Shown: piece by piece, positions 35,449-44,333 of the stretch
How the letters are laid out: each line of letters opens with the position of its first letter
Numbering within the stretch: the first letter of the stretch is position 1
Assembly: GCF_030817275.1 (NCBI RefSeq)
Contig: NZ_JAUSZD010000002.1
Span: 1,240,001-1,304,000 of the forward strand
Direction of reading: 5' to 3'
Source of the DNA: Paenibacillus sp. V4I7
GTDB lineage: Bacteria; Bacillota; Bacilli; Paenibacillales; NBRC-103111
Length of the DNA: 64,000 nucleotides
The notes under the pieces: generated by a model
What the model was told of the DNA's origin: nothing
What the model saw: only the letters and a program-made list of their open reading frames with translations
The model's database searches: none
Program-made: the position numbers and the translations under genes

Positions 35449-36195
35449 CTATTGCGCGGTCAGGATTTGTGGACCTTCAGCCGTGATGGCGATCGTATGC
35501 TCGTATTGGGCGGCGAGCTTGCGGTCCAGCGTCCGCGCGGTCCAGCCGTCCGGATCGATTGTCATGAAGTAGGTGCCTTCGGTGATCATTGGCTCGATCG
35601 TGAACACCATGCCTTCCTTGATGCGGAGGCCTTTGCCGGGCTTGCCGACATGCATATAGTTCGGGGCCTCGTGCAGGTCCCGGCCGATGCCATGCGCGAG
35701 TAGGTCACGCACGACGCCGAATCCGTTCGATTCGGCATGCCGCTGGATGGCGCTCGTTACGTCGCCGAGCCGATTGCCGGGCTGCGCCTGCGCGATACCG
35801 AGGTCAAGGCATTCCTTCGTGACGCGCATCAGCTTCTCGGCTGTCGGTGAGATCTTCCCGACCGCATAGCTCCAGGCTGAATCGCCGAGCCAGCCGTCGA
35901 GCTCCGCGACCGTGTCGATAGTCACGATATCGCCCTCCTCAAGTGGTTTATCTCTAGGAAAGCCATGTGCGATCACGTCGTTGACGGAGGCACAGGTCGC
36001 ATATTGATAGCCCTTGTAGCCCTTCGTGTAGGGTTTGGCGCCGTGCTTCAAGATAATGTCCTCGAAAATGCGCTCAATCTCGTTCGTCATGATTCCCGGT
36101 TTGATGAGCGGGGCGATCGTGCGATGGCATTCGGCCACCACTTGGCATGCCTTACGGATAGCCTCGATTTCATGCTTGCTTTTTAAGATGACCAT
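35449..36195 (-). CDS. map: type I methionine aminopeptidase (second accessory copy)
   Basis: 248 residues; metal ligands D94, D105, H168, E201, E232 line up almost exactly with the copy at 26778. The true start is ATG 36195 (MVILKSKHEIEAIRKACQVV) because the longer upstream frame overlaps the TetR gene. GC-rich compared with its surroundings. It begins 8 bp after the stop of a TetR-family gene on the same strand, so the two are an operon and the enzyme may be induced by whatever the TetR protein senses. Confidence 0.93.
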   Translation of the reverse strand: MVILKSKHEIEAIRKACQVVAECHRTIAPLIKPGIMTNEIERIFEDIILKHGAKPYTKGYKGYQYATCASVNDVIAHGFPRDKPLEEGDIVTIDTVAELDGWLGDSAWSYAVGKISPTAEKLMRVTKECLDLGIAQAQPGNRLGDVTSAIQRHAESNGFGVVRDLLAHGIGRDLHEAPNYMHVGKPGKGLRIKEGMVFTIEPMITEGTYFMTIDPDGWTARTLDRKLAAQYEHTIAITAEGPQILTAQ

Positions 36196-36202
36196 GTTCG
36201 TA

Positions 36203-36787
36203 TCAGGACTCCTTCGTAATAGCTTGCATCGCGAGTTTGGCGATTCGATCGACGTCCAGCTCGGAAGTGCCCGCATAGTAGTGCAGCCCGCAGCAGCCGA
36301 CCAGCACGGCAAGCATATGGTCGACGCTGTCGTCTTCGCGCTGGGCGATCGATTGGAGCGGAACGTACAACCGTTCCATGAATCGTCTCTTGGTGGAGTT
36401 CCGATCCCTCTCAGGCAAGCCTGCATAATGTTCCGCCGCCATTTTGTAGACGAGATATGCGCGGGCGTCCGACTGCCACAGCCGGAGCAGCGCCTTGCAA
36501 TACGTCAACATCTGCCTATCATCCTGGCCGCCGCCGTAGATGTTTGCCCATTCTGCCAGGGCTTGCTCGCATCGCTCGAAGCCGCTGCCTAGCACATCTT
36601 CTATTAACATATGTCGGTTGGGGTAATAATGGTATACCGTGCCGTAACCGATCTCGGCCTCGCGGGCGACGTCGCGAATATCAAAGCTGCCGCCCGTATG
36701 GAAGTAGGTGCGCGCGGCGGCGTCAAGGATCTGTTCACTGCGCTGCATGCGGATGAGCTCATTTTGTTCTTTGGTACGGGGGCACAT
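36203..36787 (-). CDS. TetR-family regulator in operon with map
   Basis: 194 residues from ATG 36787 (GGAGGTG 10 bp upstream; a longer start at 36847 is less likely). N-terminal helix-turn-helix: SEQILDAAARTYFHTGGSFD, IRDVAREAEIGYGTVYHYYP. The ligand-binding part is typical for TetR C-domains. It precedes map on the same strand and probably represses both genes. The AT-rich upstream region 36850-36940 would hold the operator; it has GAAATAAAGTT twice. Confidence 0.9.
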   Translation of the reverse strand: MCPRTKEQNELIRMQRSEQILDAAARTYFHTGGSFDIRDVAREAEIGYGTVYHYYPNRHMLIEDVLGSGFERCEQALAEWANIYGGGQDDRQMLTYCKALLRLWQSDARAYLVYKMAAEHYAGLPERDRNSTKRRFMERLYVPLQSIAQREDDSVDHMLAVLVGCCGLHYYAGTSELDVDRIAKLAMQAITKES

Positions 36788-36982
36788 GGACGCGTACACC
36801 TCCTTGTATAGACCTGCAAATTTGTCGATATAAACATAGTAACGCATGGGGCAGGGATATGCAAATTATCTGTTAGAGAAATAAAGTTATTTAATTGAAA
36901 TAAAGTTCTTTAGTGAACTGAACAAAGACAGAACTCCAGGCAGGTAGTTTCGGAGGAGGTAGGGTGTGCGACGGTAGCAGCA

Positions 36983-37075
36983 TTAACGGGAAACGTTTGT
37001 TCAATAAGAAATCAGGACGAGGCTGCCGGCATGAATAGGCAGCCTCGTTAAAGTAACGGGCAGTAGAGCGTGGCG
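36983..37075 (+). repeat. CTAACG repeat (full)
   Basis: 5' unit TTAACGGGAAACGTTTGTTC; longest central stem of the family, 11 bp perfect ACGAGGCTGCC/GGCAGCCTCGT (37017-37048); 3' unit GTAACGGGCAGTAGAG. A further TTGGGCAG lies at 37098. Confidence 0.9.
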
Positions 37076-37216
37076 GAAAGCTACGTACCTTTGAAGTATT
37101 GGGCAGAAATGACTGAATTAATTATTCTTGAAACAACAGAAGGATTTCCCACAAAGTTCCAGAAAGTAATTAAGGAAAGAGATATTTAAGAATAACCTCA
37201 AATAGGAGGGATTAAG

Positions 37217-38020
37217 ATGTCAGACGGCATGCAAAAAATACTTTTTGACCCAATGAAACACCCCGAATGGGTAGCACCCCATAGCCCAGAGTGGTATAAA
37301 CAATTGTTCGAAGAAGTGGGGGAATATAAATACCCTTGGAAGTCAACGTTTGATGAACCGAGAGCTGAAATGATATTGGCAGATAAAATAACTTCATACT
37401 TATGTGAAGGTCGATTATTGGATGTTGGATGTGGTCACGGTGAATTTGCGTTACAATTTGCATTAAATGCAAGAGAGGTTGTCGGGATTGATGTAGAAGA
37501 GGGCTTTATTGAAACGGGGAACAAAGCTAAATTTGTAGAAAACATCAACTTTTTGATTCTTGATGGAAATGGTAATTTGCCCTTTCCAAATGATTATTTC
37601 GATGTAGCATATACAAAAAAAGGACCAAGAGATTGGTATCACGAGGGCAATCGAATTGTTAAAGCAGGTGGGGTAATTTTAGGGTTCTACCATGCTGGCA
37701 GTCACGGTGCTTTACGAGAGCTATTCCCAGGTCTATATTCCCAAATACCAAAGCCAGAAGCAAATGACATATTGTGTGAACTTAATCTTCATGAAAGTGG
37801 TTTAACGGATATTAAAGTAGAGCTACTTGAAGAAATTGAATACCTTTCTACACCAGAAGATGTTCTTATTAAAAAATGCTTTGGACAGAGCCAAAAACTA
37901 AGAGAAGTTGTTTGGCAGGAATGCTTACAAGATGTAGAGGGAATTTTTAATAAATATGCTACTTCAAAAGGACTGAAAATAATTAATTATTATCACTTAT
38001 TAACAGCAAAAGCTTCGTAA
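37217..38020 (+). CDS. class I SAM-dependent methyltransferase
   Basis: 267 residues. Motif I LLDVGCGHGEFALQFALNA (near residue 73), acidic VVGIDVEE, then LPFPNDYFDVAYTKKGPRDW and NRIVKAGGVILGFYH: a Methyltransf_11 domain. ATG has TAGGAGGG 5-6 bp upstream. Followed after 6 bp by a repeat copy whose flanks enclose exactly this gene, the cassette-like arrangement. Substrate unknown. Confidence 0.88.
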   Translation: MSDGMQKILFDPMKHPEWVAPHSPEWYKQLFEEVGEYKYPWKSTFDEPRAEMILADKITSYLCEGRLLDVGCGHGEFALQFALNAREVVGIDVEEGFIETGNKAKFVENINFLILDGNGNLPFPNDYFDVAYTKKGPRDWYHEGNRIVKAGGVILGFYHAGSHGALRELFPGLYSQIPKPEANDILCELNLHESGLTDIKVELLEEIEYLSTPEDVLIKKCFGQSQKLREVVWQECLQDVEGIFNKYATSKGLKIINYYHLLTAKAS

Positions 38021-38025
38021 ATTAA

Positions 38026-38115
38026 TTCAGCTAACGCAGAACGATAGTTCCATAATAATGTACTCTCTAGGCTGCCGGTAATCGCTCGGTGGCCTATTCC
38101 ATTAACGGGCAGTTT
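38026..38115 (+). repeat. CTAACG repeat (full)
   Basis: 5' unit CAGCTAACGCAGAACGATAG, stem GGCTGCCGG..CGGTGGCC, 3' unit ATTAACGGGCAGTTTT. Confidence 0.9.
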
Positions 38116-38412
38116 TGCTTTGCAGATGGGGGTGACCTTGGAGCATCTTCTACTGGACCATGCTGAATACATAGCCATGTGGGCTGTATGCCCCCGGCGG
38201 TGCTTTTATGTTTGGAGTCAACACTCAGTTGCTGAGAGTACATATAGCACGAAGATGAATAGTAGAACAACCTCGTATGTTCTAAATAAAATTGCAATAG
38301 AATAATTTTTATAAAATATGGAAGGAACGTCTGATTCCACGAAAAACTGTTTAAATCGACTGACATAATGTAGATTACTTCCTCAGTAATCAATAATGGA
38401 GGGGATGCAACG

Positions 38413-39048
38413 ATGGCCATTATAGAGCAGACGATTTTCAATTCATTTGGAAACAGAATTATTACTAAGGATAAAGAGATTCATATTGTCGGCAAAATGG
38501 ATGAACCGCTTATTTTAATATTGGACAATGTATTAAGCTACACAGAATGTGACGCGTTGATTGACTTAGCTAATAACAGAATGCTGCGAGCTAAAATCGG
38601 CAAATCTAGCGTAGTAAGCGATATTAGAACAAGCAGCAACATGTTTTTTGAGGAAAGCGAAAATGAATTGATTCAAAAAGTTGAGACCAGAGTTTCTGAA
38701 CTGATGAATATACCGATTTCACATGCTGAACCGCTGCAAATTTTACATTATAAAGCTAGGGAACAGTATCAGCCTCATTTCGATTATTTCACATCCGGAA
38801 ATGTTGTAAACAATCGCATCAGCACACTGGTGATGTATTTAAATGACGTGGAAAATGGCGGCGAAACGTATTTCCCTTCGCTTAGTTTTGCAGTAACGCC
38901 GAAAAAAGGCAGTGCCGTCTATTTTGAATATTTTTATAACGATAATCGCTTAAATGAACTAACATTACATGCAGGAAATCCCGTCGCAGTCGGGGAAAAA
39001 TGGGTAGCGACACAGTGGATGAGAAGACAAAGGCATCGCGACATTTAA
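38413..39048 (+). CDS. prolyl 4-hydroxylase-type 2-oxoglutarate/Fe(II) oxygenase
   Basis: 211 residues, cytosolic. The jelly-roll iron site is complete: H and D in YQPHFDYF, distal H in LTLHAGNPV, and the 2-oxoglutarate lysine in VGEKWVATQWMR. Middle motif GGETYFPSLSFAVTPKKGSA is characteristic of P4H. GGAGGGG precedes the ATG. Small bacterial P4Hs hydroxylate prolines in substrates such as collagen-like proteins or EF-Tu; the target here is not known. Enclosed by repeat copies on both sides. Confidence 0.92.
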   Translation: MAIIEQTIFNSFGNRIITKDKEIHIVGKMDEPLILILDNVLSYTECDALIDLANNRMLRAKIGKSSVVSDIRTSSNMFFEESENELIQKVETRVSELMNIPISHAEPLQILHYKAREQYQPHFDYFTSGNVVNNRISTLVMYLNDVENGGETYFPSLSFAVTPKKGSAVYFEYFYNDNRLNELTLHAGNPVAVGEKWVATQWMRRQRHRDI

Positions 39049-39080
39049 AGGACGAAATTCACCCGTCGTCTTAGATATTG

Positions 39081-39165
39081 AATCAACCAACGGAGAACGG
39101 GAGTGGAGGAGTTTGCAGCGATGCAGCTCCTTTTTCATTGTAACGGGCAGTATAATGTGGCAAGT
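39081..39165 (+). repeat. CTAACG repeat with GGAGCT-type hairpin (full)
   Basis: 5' unit CCAACGGAGAACGGGAGTGG, central GGAG..GCAGCGATGCAGCTCC, 3' unit GTAACGGGCAGTATAATG. Shares its centre with the copies at 27549 and 55242. Confidence 0.85.
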
Positions 39166-39234
39166 TGAGGGGGCCTAACTTTGTGATATAATTATTTACA
39201 TGTTTTATCAATAAAGGACTGGGAGGGATCAAAG

Positions 39235-39843
39235 ATGGATATTACACAAAATTCAGTTTCCGGCGAATCCCGCGGTCGGCCACGAAGTAACGAGGTTCAT
39301 CGCAGCATTTTGGATGCGACATTGTCCTTGCTCGCTGAGCATGGCGTCGAGAAACTAAGCATTGAAATGATCGCTCAACGTGCAGGTGTCGGGAAAAGCT
39401 CAATCTACCGAAGGTGGAACAATAAGGAAGCTCTGATTGTTGAAGCACTCGAACAAATAAAACCTGAATTCAAAGCGTCTGCAGAAGGGGATCTTAACGA
39501 GGTCTTATACGAACTTGCGCGTAATTTCGCTCAGCAGATGAATACACCGCTTGGAAAGCAAATGCTCTCGCTGCTGATTTCAACCATATCCGGCAGTTCC
39601 CAAATATCCGAATCGTTCTGGGAAAATCATTCTCTTCCCAAGACAAAAGAAATTTCAAGTATTATTGCTCAACACCGTTCTAAAGAGAGGCTAAGCGATA
39701 AGGTCAATGTTGACCTGGTTTCAGATTTGTTGATTGGCTTTGTTATGTATCAATTGTTGTTTAAGCCCCCATCCACGGGTTTGGATGATTCCATTAAACA
39801 AGGAATAGAGCTGGTCGTAAACGGCATGAGAGAACCCAATTAA
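39235..39843 (+). CDS. TetR-family repressor
   Basis: 202 residues with N-terminal helix-turn-helix (RSILDATLSLLAEHGVEKLS, IEMIAQRAGVGKSSIYRRW) and a TetR_C-type ligand domain. GGGAGGGATCAAAG precedes the ATG. It lies 92 bp before an SDR gene whose promoter is covered by a perfect 14-bp palindrome, so it most likely represses that gene, and possibly is induced by the SDR substrate. Confidence 0.93.
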   Translation: MDITQNSVSGESRGRPRSNEVHRSILDATLSLLAEHGVEKLSIEMIAQRAGVGKSSIYRRWNNKEALIVEALEQIKPEFKASAEGDLNEVLYELARNFAQQMNTPLGKQMLSLLISTISGSSQISESFWENHSLPKTKEISSIIAQHRSKERLSDKVNVDLVSDLLIGFVMYQLLFKPPSTGLDDSIKQGIELVVNGMREPN

Positions 39844-39876
39844 GGACCTTGTAGCAATGAAGCAAGGTTTTTTTAT

Positions 39877-39913
39877 TTGACATATACGATACGATATTGT
39901 ATCGTATCGTATA
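39877..39913 (+). promoter_or_regulatory. promoter with TetR operator palindrome
   Basis: -35 TTGACA (39877-39882) is followed by a perfect inverted repeat TATACGATACGATA / TATCGTATCGTATA (39883-39896, 39900-39913) with a 3-bp spacer. The -10 (TATCGT, 17 bp after the -35) lies inside the right arm. Binding of the upstream TetR protein would block RNA polymerase. Confidence 0.85.
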
Positions 39914-39935
39914 TAGCCAAAAAGGAGTGAATCAA

Positions 39936-40889
39936 ATGAAGAAAAAGGCCACGAAAACAGTGATCATTACGGGAGGAAATACGGGGTTGGGATTTGAAGC
40001 GGCCAAAGTCATTGCTGGCGCTTCCACGGATTGGCATGTCGTTATAGCATCGCGCAGTCAAAACAATGGAGATCAAGCAGCCCAGGATTTGATTCAGACC
40101 ACTCAAAATCCCAATGTCTCTGCGATGGTATTGGACCTGTCCTCCATTTCATCGGTCAACCAATTTGCCGATCAGTTCTCAAAGGCGGGGCTTCCTCCAC
40201 TTCATGTCATTGTCTGCAATGCCGGTACTCAATTTGCGCAAGGTACACAAATGACTGCCGATGGTATTGAAGCCACTTTTGGCGTGAATCATCTGGGTCA
40301 CTTCATGCTTGTGCGGTTATTGCTAAATCACCTTCAAGAAAACGGACGTATCGTCGTCGTAAGCAGCGATACTCATGATTTCAGCAAGAAAACCGGAATG
40401 CCAGCTCCTCGTTACGTAAGTCCCACCATATTGGCTGATCCTGTTGAATCCGATCGGCTGCTAAGTAATCTATCTGATTTAGCAAAAGGTCAGGTTCGCT
40501 ACACCACTTCCAAGCTCTGCAATCTGTACTTTGCTTATGAGCTGTCCCGTCAAATTCAGCAATCCAAGCGTTCCATCTCGGTGGCAGCATTTAATCCCGG
40601 TATGATGCCTGGCAAAGGCTCAGCCCTCACGAGGGATTATAATCCTTTGTTACGATTTATGTGGAATAATATCATGCCGCTTTTGCGTTTCGTTCGCTCC
40701 AGTGTTCGGACAACCAAACAATCCGGAAATGATCTTGCAAACCTTGTTCTTAGGGGCTTTGTACAGAGTGGAACGTATTGGGACGGACCTAAAGAAATAG
40801 CATCGTCCGAGGAATCGTACAATAAGGAGCATGCACTTGAGCTTTGGAAGTGGAGTTCTGAAAAGCTTAACTTAAAATTACAGGTCTAG
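39936..40889 (+). CDS. short-chain dehydrogenase/reductase
   Basis: 317 residues. Cofactor loop TGGNTGLGFEAAK (TGxxxGxG), NAG motif (VCNAGTQFA), catalytic Ser in VVVSSDTHDF and YxxxK in YTTSKLCNLYF. Resembles retinol/protochlorophyllide reductase-like SDRs acting on hydrophobic substrates. ATG 39936 has AAAAGGAG 8 bp upstream; the frame upstream lies in the operator. Regulated by the TetR protein next to it (inferred). Confidence 0.92.
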   Translation: MKKKATKTVIITGGNTGLGFEAAKVIAGASTDWHVVIASRSQNNGDQAAQDLIQTTQNPNVSAMVLDLSSISSVNQFADQFSKAGLPPLHVIVCNAGTQFAQGTQMTADGIEATFGVNHLGHFMLVRLLLNHLQENGRIVVVSSDTHDFSKKTGMPAPRYVSPTILADPVESDRLLSNLSDLAKGQVRYTTSKLCNLYFAYELSRQIQQSKRSISVAAFNPGMMPGKGSALTRDYNPLLRFMWNNIMPLLRFVRSSVRTTKQSGNDLANLVLRGFVQSGTYWDGPKEIASSEESYNKEHALELWKWSSEKLNLKLQV

Positions 40890-41010
40890 TCTGGGTAAAG
40901 GAAGACATTGAATAAAAGTTAGCTCAAACAACCAGGGGGGCAGATCGCCGCGGCAACTGCTTCCTGCATGTTCTCCGATGATGATTTTGAACTGTAGCAA
41001 AGTGTAGTGC

Positions 41011-41300
41011 TTCAACTAACGGAAAAGTAGGAGATTACAATGGTAATCTTAACTTTACAACCGAGGATGGGAATGACGGAACCATGTATCCCGAAACCAT
41101 TCCGCCAATACTCCTGCGCGCGTCATGACTAACAGGTCATGTGGTGTGAAGTACAGGTAGATTCGGCAGAACGAAGGCTAGAGCCATTCGAATAGAAAAG
41201 GTATGCCAACGGATATGCCGCGTGAATAAAAACATGAAGCCAGCCGGTCATTACGATAGGCTGGCTTTGTTCAACTATCGGGCAGGATTGTTAAGATTGG
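41011..41300 (+). repeat. CTAACG repeat split by ~200 bp
   Basis: 5' unit TTCAACTAACGGAAAAGTAG at 41011-41030; after unrelated DNA, stem AGCCAGCC/GGCTGGCT (41238-41266) and 3' unit CTATCGGGCAGGATTGTTAA (41274-41293). Also carries GGGGCAGATCGCCGCGGCA at 40935, just before the repeat. Confidence 0.7.
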
Positions 41301-41349
41301 ATATAGAGGGCAAGACTTTTAATAAAGGAGTTTGAAAGGATGAACTAAT

Positions 41350-41883
41350 GTGATAAAACATAACCGATTAATCTTGTTGATTCTAGTCATCGTTGTTGGT
41401 TTTGCAGTTTGGCAGAGTTATCAACTGAGTATGAAGCATAAGGCAGAAAAACTTCATATAGCCCATACGGCACAACGTACAACCAATTTTTTACACACAG
41501 TTCAGCAGTCGATTGAATCAATTAATAATAAAAATGAATGGGATAATATAAGAACAAGAGATTTCCTCCGTGTTTGGTTATCTTACACAAATGAGAGTAT
41601 AATCAATACAAACTCAACATTGGGGGACTTCCAATCCCTTGTTTCTTTTAAGTCTAGACAGAATATGAATGATATCAGTTTTCAATATTCTGAATGGTGG
41701 ACTAAGGTAGCAAACATACTTGATAAGTCTAGTCCATTAACAACTGAAGATAAAACACATATTACCAAATTGAGCAAAATTGTTTCAAAAGTAGATGGTA
41801 TCTATCCACATGATATAAATGATTGGGAAGGGATTTGGGTTGCTTTTTCAAGATTGAACGAAGAGTGGAAAAAACATGATTGA
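41350..41883 (+). CDS. hypothetical membrane-anchored protein
   Basis: 177 residues from GTG 41350 (GAAAGGATGAACTAAT upstream). One N-terminal membrane helix (LILLILVIVVGFAVWQSY) and an extracytoplasmic helical domain rich in Asn, Ser and Trp (FLRVWLSYTNESIINTNSTL, ending DWEGIWVAFSRLNEEWKKHD). No family recognised. Lone gene between two repeat copies. Confidence 0.7.
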   Translation: MIKHNRLILLILVIVVGFAVWQSYQLSMKHKAEKLHIAHTAQRTTNFLHTVQQSIESINNKNEWDNIRTRDFLRVWLSYTNESIINTNSTLGDFQSLVSFKSRQNMNDISFQYSEWWTKVANILDKSSPLTTEDKTHITKLSKIVSKVDGIYPHDINDWEGIWVAFSRLNEEWKKHD

Positions 41884-41898
41884 CTAATCACAATCGTA

Positions 41899-41995
41899 TT
41901 AAACTAACGGGAACGAGAGCTCAATGACCACCACGACGAGGCTGCCGATTAAGGATTGGTGGCTCGCTGAGCTATCGGGCAGCATTCCTATTATG
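41899..41995 (+). repeat. CTAACG repeat (full)
   Basis: 5' unit ATTAAACTAACGGGAACGAG, stem with GAGGCTGCCG..TTGGTGGCTC, 3' unit GCTATCGGGCAGCATT. Starts 15 bp after the preceding stop. Confidence 0.85.
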
Positions 41996-42009
41996 TAGAA
42001 ATACGAGGT

Positions 42010-42102
42010 TTGAAAAACAAAAAGACTCCTTGGTATGATGTTCATGGATCCTAGATGCTGGGCAGCGAACGGATCCAAAAACATTACCAAGGAGACTACA
42101 AG
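42010..42102 (+). ncRNA. IS110-type left-end non-coding region (bridge RNA candidate)
   Basis: About 100 bp before the transposase with inverted repeat CTCCTTGGTA/TACCAAGGAG and two GGATCC boxes between, consistent with the structured left end that encodes the bridge RNA in IS110-group elements. Established only for studied IS110 members (IS621); here inferred from position and dyads. Confidence 0.45.
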
Positions 42103-42552
42103 ATGCATTCTACTCAAAATGAACGAATTAATCAAATCACTTCTGCATCACTCATCGTGGGTGTAGATATTGCAAAGTTTAAACAAGTGGCTCGTGCACA
42201 AGACTTTCGCGGAGTCGAATACGGGAAGCCAATTTCATTTGAGAATAACCGGGAAGGCTTTGAATTATTCGTGAGCTGGTTCACGGAGATCATGAATGAG
42301 CAGGGGTTCCAGGACGTAATAGTTGGCATGGAGCCAACAGGCCACTACTGGCTAAACCTTGCACATTACCTAAACGAACAGCAAATTTCATGCGGTGTGG
42401 TGAATCCGCTGCACGTGAAGAAAAGCAAAGAACTTGATGACAACTCGCCAACAAAGAATGACATAAAAGACGCTAAAGTCATCGCACAGCTCGTCAAAGA
42501 TGGGAGATATGCCGTACCGAATCTTATGACCTTTACGTATTTTGGAGCATAA
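42103..42552 (+). pseudogene. IS110-family transposase, N-terminal half only
   Basis: The RuvC-like DEDD part is present: GVDIAK (first Asp), VIVGMEPTGHYW (Glu), and NDIKDAKVIAQLVKDGRY (Asp pair). The reading frame ends after 149 residues in unrelated text (MTFTYFGA), so the C-terminal Tnp_20 domain with the catalytic Ser is missing. GGAG 10 bp before ATG 42103. The element inserted next to a repeat copy and was later cut, possibly by gain of the MerR-SDR unit. Confidence 0.85.
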
Positions 42553-42606
42553 GGTATCATTTTGGTAAAGTCAGGAGTTGGGATTTGGAAAGGAGCGATA
42601 GCTCAG

Positions 42607-43431
42607 ATGTTAAAAATCGGGGAGTTTTCAAAACTGAGTCGCGTTTCGATCAAAACATTACGATATTACGATGCTATGGGACTGCTGAGACCAGATGTCG
42701 TGGACGAGAACAATGGCTATCGCTATTATTCTGAAGCACAGCTATTGACCGTTAAGCGAATAGTAGTATTTAAGGAGCAAGGCTTTACTCTGGAGCAGAT
42801 CATCCCATTTTTGGAAGACCATATATCGCCGGAAGTCGTGAAAAGTAGGTTGACGGATAAGCAGATAGAACTCCACCGCATCATTGAAGAGTCGAAGAAT
42901 CAACTGAACGAAATTAATAAAAGGATTCATCGCGTTGAAGAGTCCGCTAATCGCAATGAAGATGAGCATTCGATCTCGATCCGCGGTATAGATCCGCTGC
43001 AAGTAGCTTCCATTCGCGATATTGTTCCCTACACGCAACTTTGTCTGCTACTTGATGAGGTCACTCAATACGTGCGTACTCACGGCGATTATCAAGTGAG
43101 TTCGCTGATTATTATTAAGCATGACCATTACGCAGAAACGGATCAAGTTGATCTTGAAGTGGCATTGCCCATAATGAAAAACATTCCGAGCAGCAACAGA
43201 GTGAAGGTTAACTCTCTGCCTAGGATCCATGCTGCGGCTTCTCTTATACATCGTTGCGATCCTTACGGCATTACTTGTCGGGCTACTACGGAGTTGTCGT
43301 CATGGATCTCCGTCAACGGATACACCCAGGTTGAGAGGGCCCCTATCCGGGAAGTTTATATAACCCCTGATCAAGATATTTACGGTAGGATGCGCCTATC
43401 AGAATTGCTCATTCCGATAGAACCTGTCTAA
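42607..43431 (+). CDS. MerR-family regulator with GyrI-like effector domain (BmrR type)
   Basis: 274 residues. N-terminal winged helix (LKIGEFSKLSRVSIKTLRYY then NGYRYYSEAQLL), a coiled linker, and a GyrI/AraE-like ligand-binding C-domain ending YITPDQDIYGRMRLSELLIP, like multidrug sensor BmrR. ATG 42607 is preceded by AAAGGAG. It probably activates the SDR gene 130 bp downstream through the stretched promoter there. Confidence 0.92.
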   Translation: MLKIGEFSKLSRVSIKTLRYYDAMGLLRPDVVDENNGYRYYSEAQLLTVKRIVVFKEQGFTLEQIIPFLEDHISPEVVKSRLTDKQIELHRIIEESKNQLNEINKRIHRVEESANRNEDEHSISIRGIDPLQVASIRDIVPYTQLCLLLDEVTQYVRTHGDYQVSSLIIIKHDHYAETDQVDLEVALPIMKNIPSSNRVKVNSLPRIHAAASLIHRCDPYGITCRATTELSSWISVNGYTQVERAPIREVYITPDQDIYGRMRLSELLIPIEPV

Positions 43432-43498
43432 TAGCAAATCTTAATATCGATGCTCTATTCAGCCTTTGGCGAGTGGAGCATTTTTTTCGTTGAAAGTC

Positions 43499-43530
43499 TT
43501 GACTCTCCCCTTAAAGGGAGAGTGTACAGT
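43499..43530 (+). promoter_or_regulatory. MerR-type promoter
   Basis: TTGACT (-35) and TACAGT (-10) are separated by 20 bp, too far for ordinary sigma-A use but typical for MerR control. The spacer contains a perfect dyad ACTCTCCC/GGGAGAGT (43502-43509, 43516-43523). Confidence 0.88.
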
Positions 43531-43559
43531 AGGGGTACAAATAACAAGGAGTGATAGAT

Positions 43560-44324
43560 ATGAAACGGTTGTACGGAAAAACGGCACTAGTTACTGGTGG
43601 AAGTAGGGGGATCGGAAAAGGTATTGCATTAAGGCTTGCGGAAGAAGGGGCTCTGGTAGCCATACACTATGGCAATAACCATGAGGCAGCACTTGATGTC
43701 GTCCGAGCCATTGAGGAGAACGGGGGCAATGCTATTTCAATAGGAGCGAAGCTTAATTCCGTTGCCGGCGTTGCCGAATTGATCCAATCCTTGAGGTCGG
43801 AGCTTACTCGAATGAATGGAGACAGTAAGTTCGACATTCTCATAAATAATGCAGGGATTGGAACGTCAAATACATTTGAAGAAACAACAGAAGAATCATT
43901 CGATGAGGTGTTCGCAGTGAATGTAAAAGCACCTTACTTCCTTGTTCAGCAAGCGCTGCCCCTGCTTCGTAACGAAGGACGTATTATCAACATCTCTTCC
44001 GGGGTGACGCGTATCGCATATCCTCAACTCATGGCCTATAATCTTACGAAAGGGGCTATTAACACATTCACCCTGCACCTAGCTCAATTGCTGGGATCTC
44101 GTGGGATTACGGTGAATTCCGTTCTTCCCGGTATTGTAGATACCGACGTCAATGCCTCCTGGCTGCATACACCGGAAGGACAAAAACAGGCTAGCGAACA
44201 GTCCGTATTCGGCAGAGCCGGACAACCATCCGACATCGCGGATATCGTAGCGTTCCTCTCCTCATCAGACAGCCGCTGGGTAACAGGGCAATTAGTGGAC
44301 GCAACAGGAGGTTCGCATTTGTAA
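43560..44324 (+). CDS. 3-oxoacyl-reductase-like SDR
   Basis: 254 residues. TGGSRGIGKGIALRL cofactor loop, NNAGIG, catalytic Ser in INISSGVTRIAYPQLMAYNL and YNLTK, C-terminal GQLVDATGGSHL. Classical SDR of the FabG type. ATG 43560 has AAGGAG 8 bp upstream. Transcribed from the MerR-type promoter, followed by a terminator; so MerR plus SDR form a drug- or ligand-inducible unit. Confidence 0.92.
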   Translation: MKRLYGKTALVTGGSRGIGKGIALRLAEEGALVAIHYGNNHEAALDVVRAIEENGGNAISIGAKLNSVAGVAELIQSLRSELTRMNGDSKFDILINNAGIGTSNTFEETTEESFDEVFAVNVKAPYFLVQQALPLLRNEGRIINISSGVTRIAYPQLMAYNLTKGAINTFTLHLAQLLGSRGITVNSVLPGIVDTDVNASWLHTPEGQKQASEQSVFGRAGQPSDIADIVAFLSSSDSRWVTGQLVDATGGSHL

Positions 44325-44333
44325 GTCTGGCGC

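Noticed and set aside
36035-36592. 185-codon plus-strand ORF
   Set aside because: It is the reverse shadow of the GC-rich TetR and map genes, which have clear domains on the minus strand.
36886-36925. Further copy of the 18-20 bp array motif (GAAATAAAGTT twice)
   Set aside because: The match is limited to AAATAAAGTT, expected by chance in AT-rich DNA, and there is no inverted partner or hairpin.
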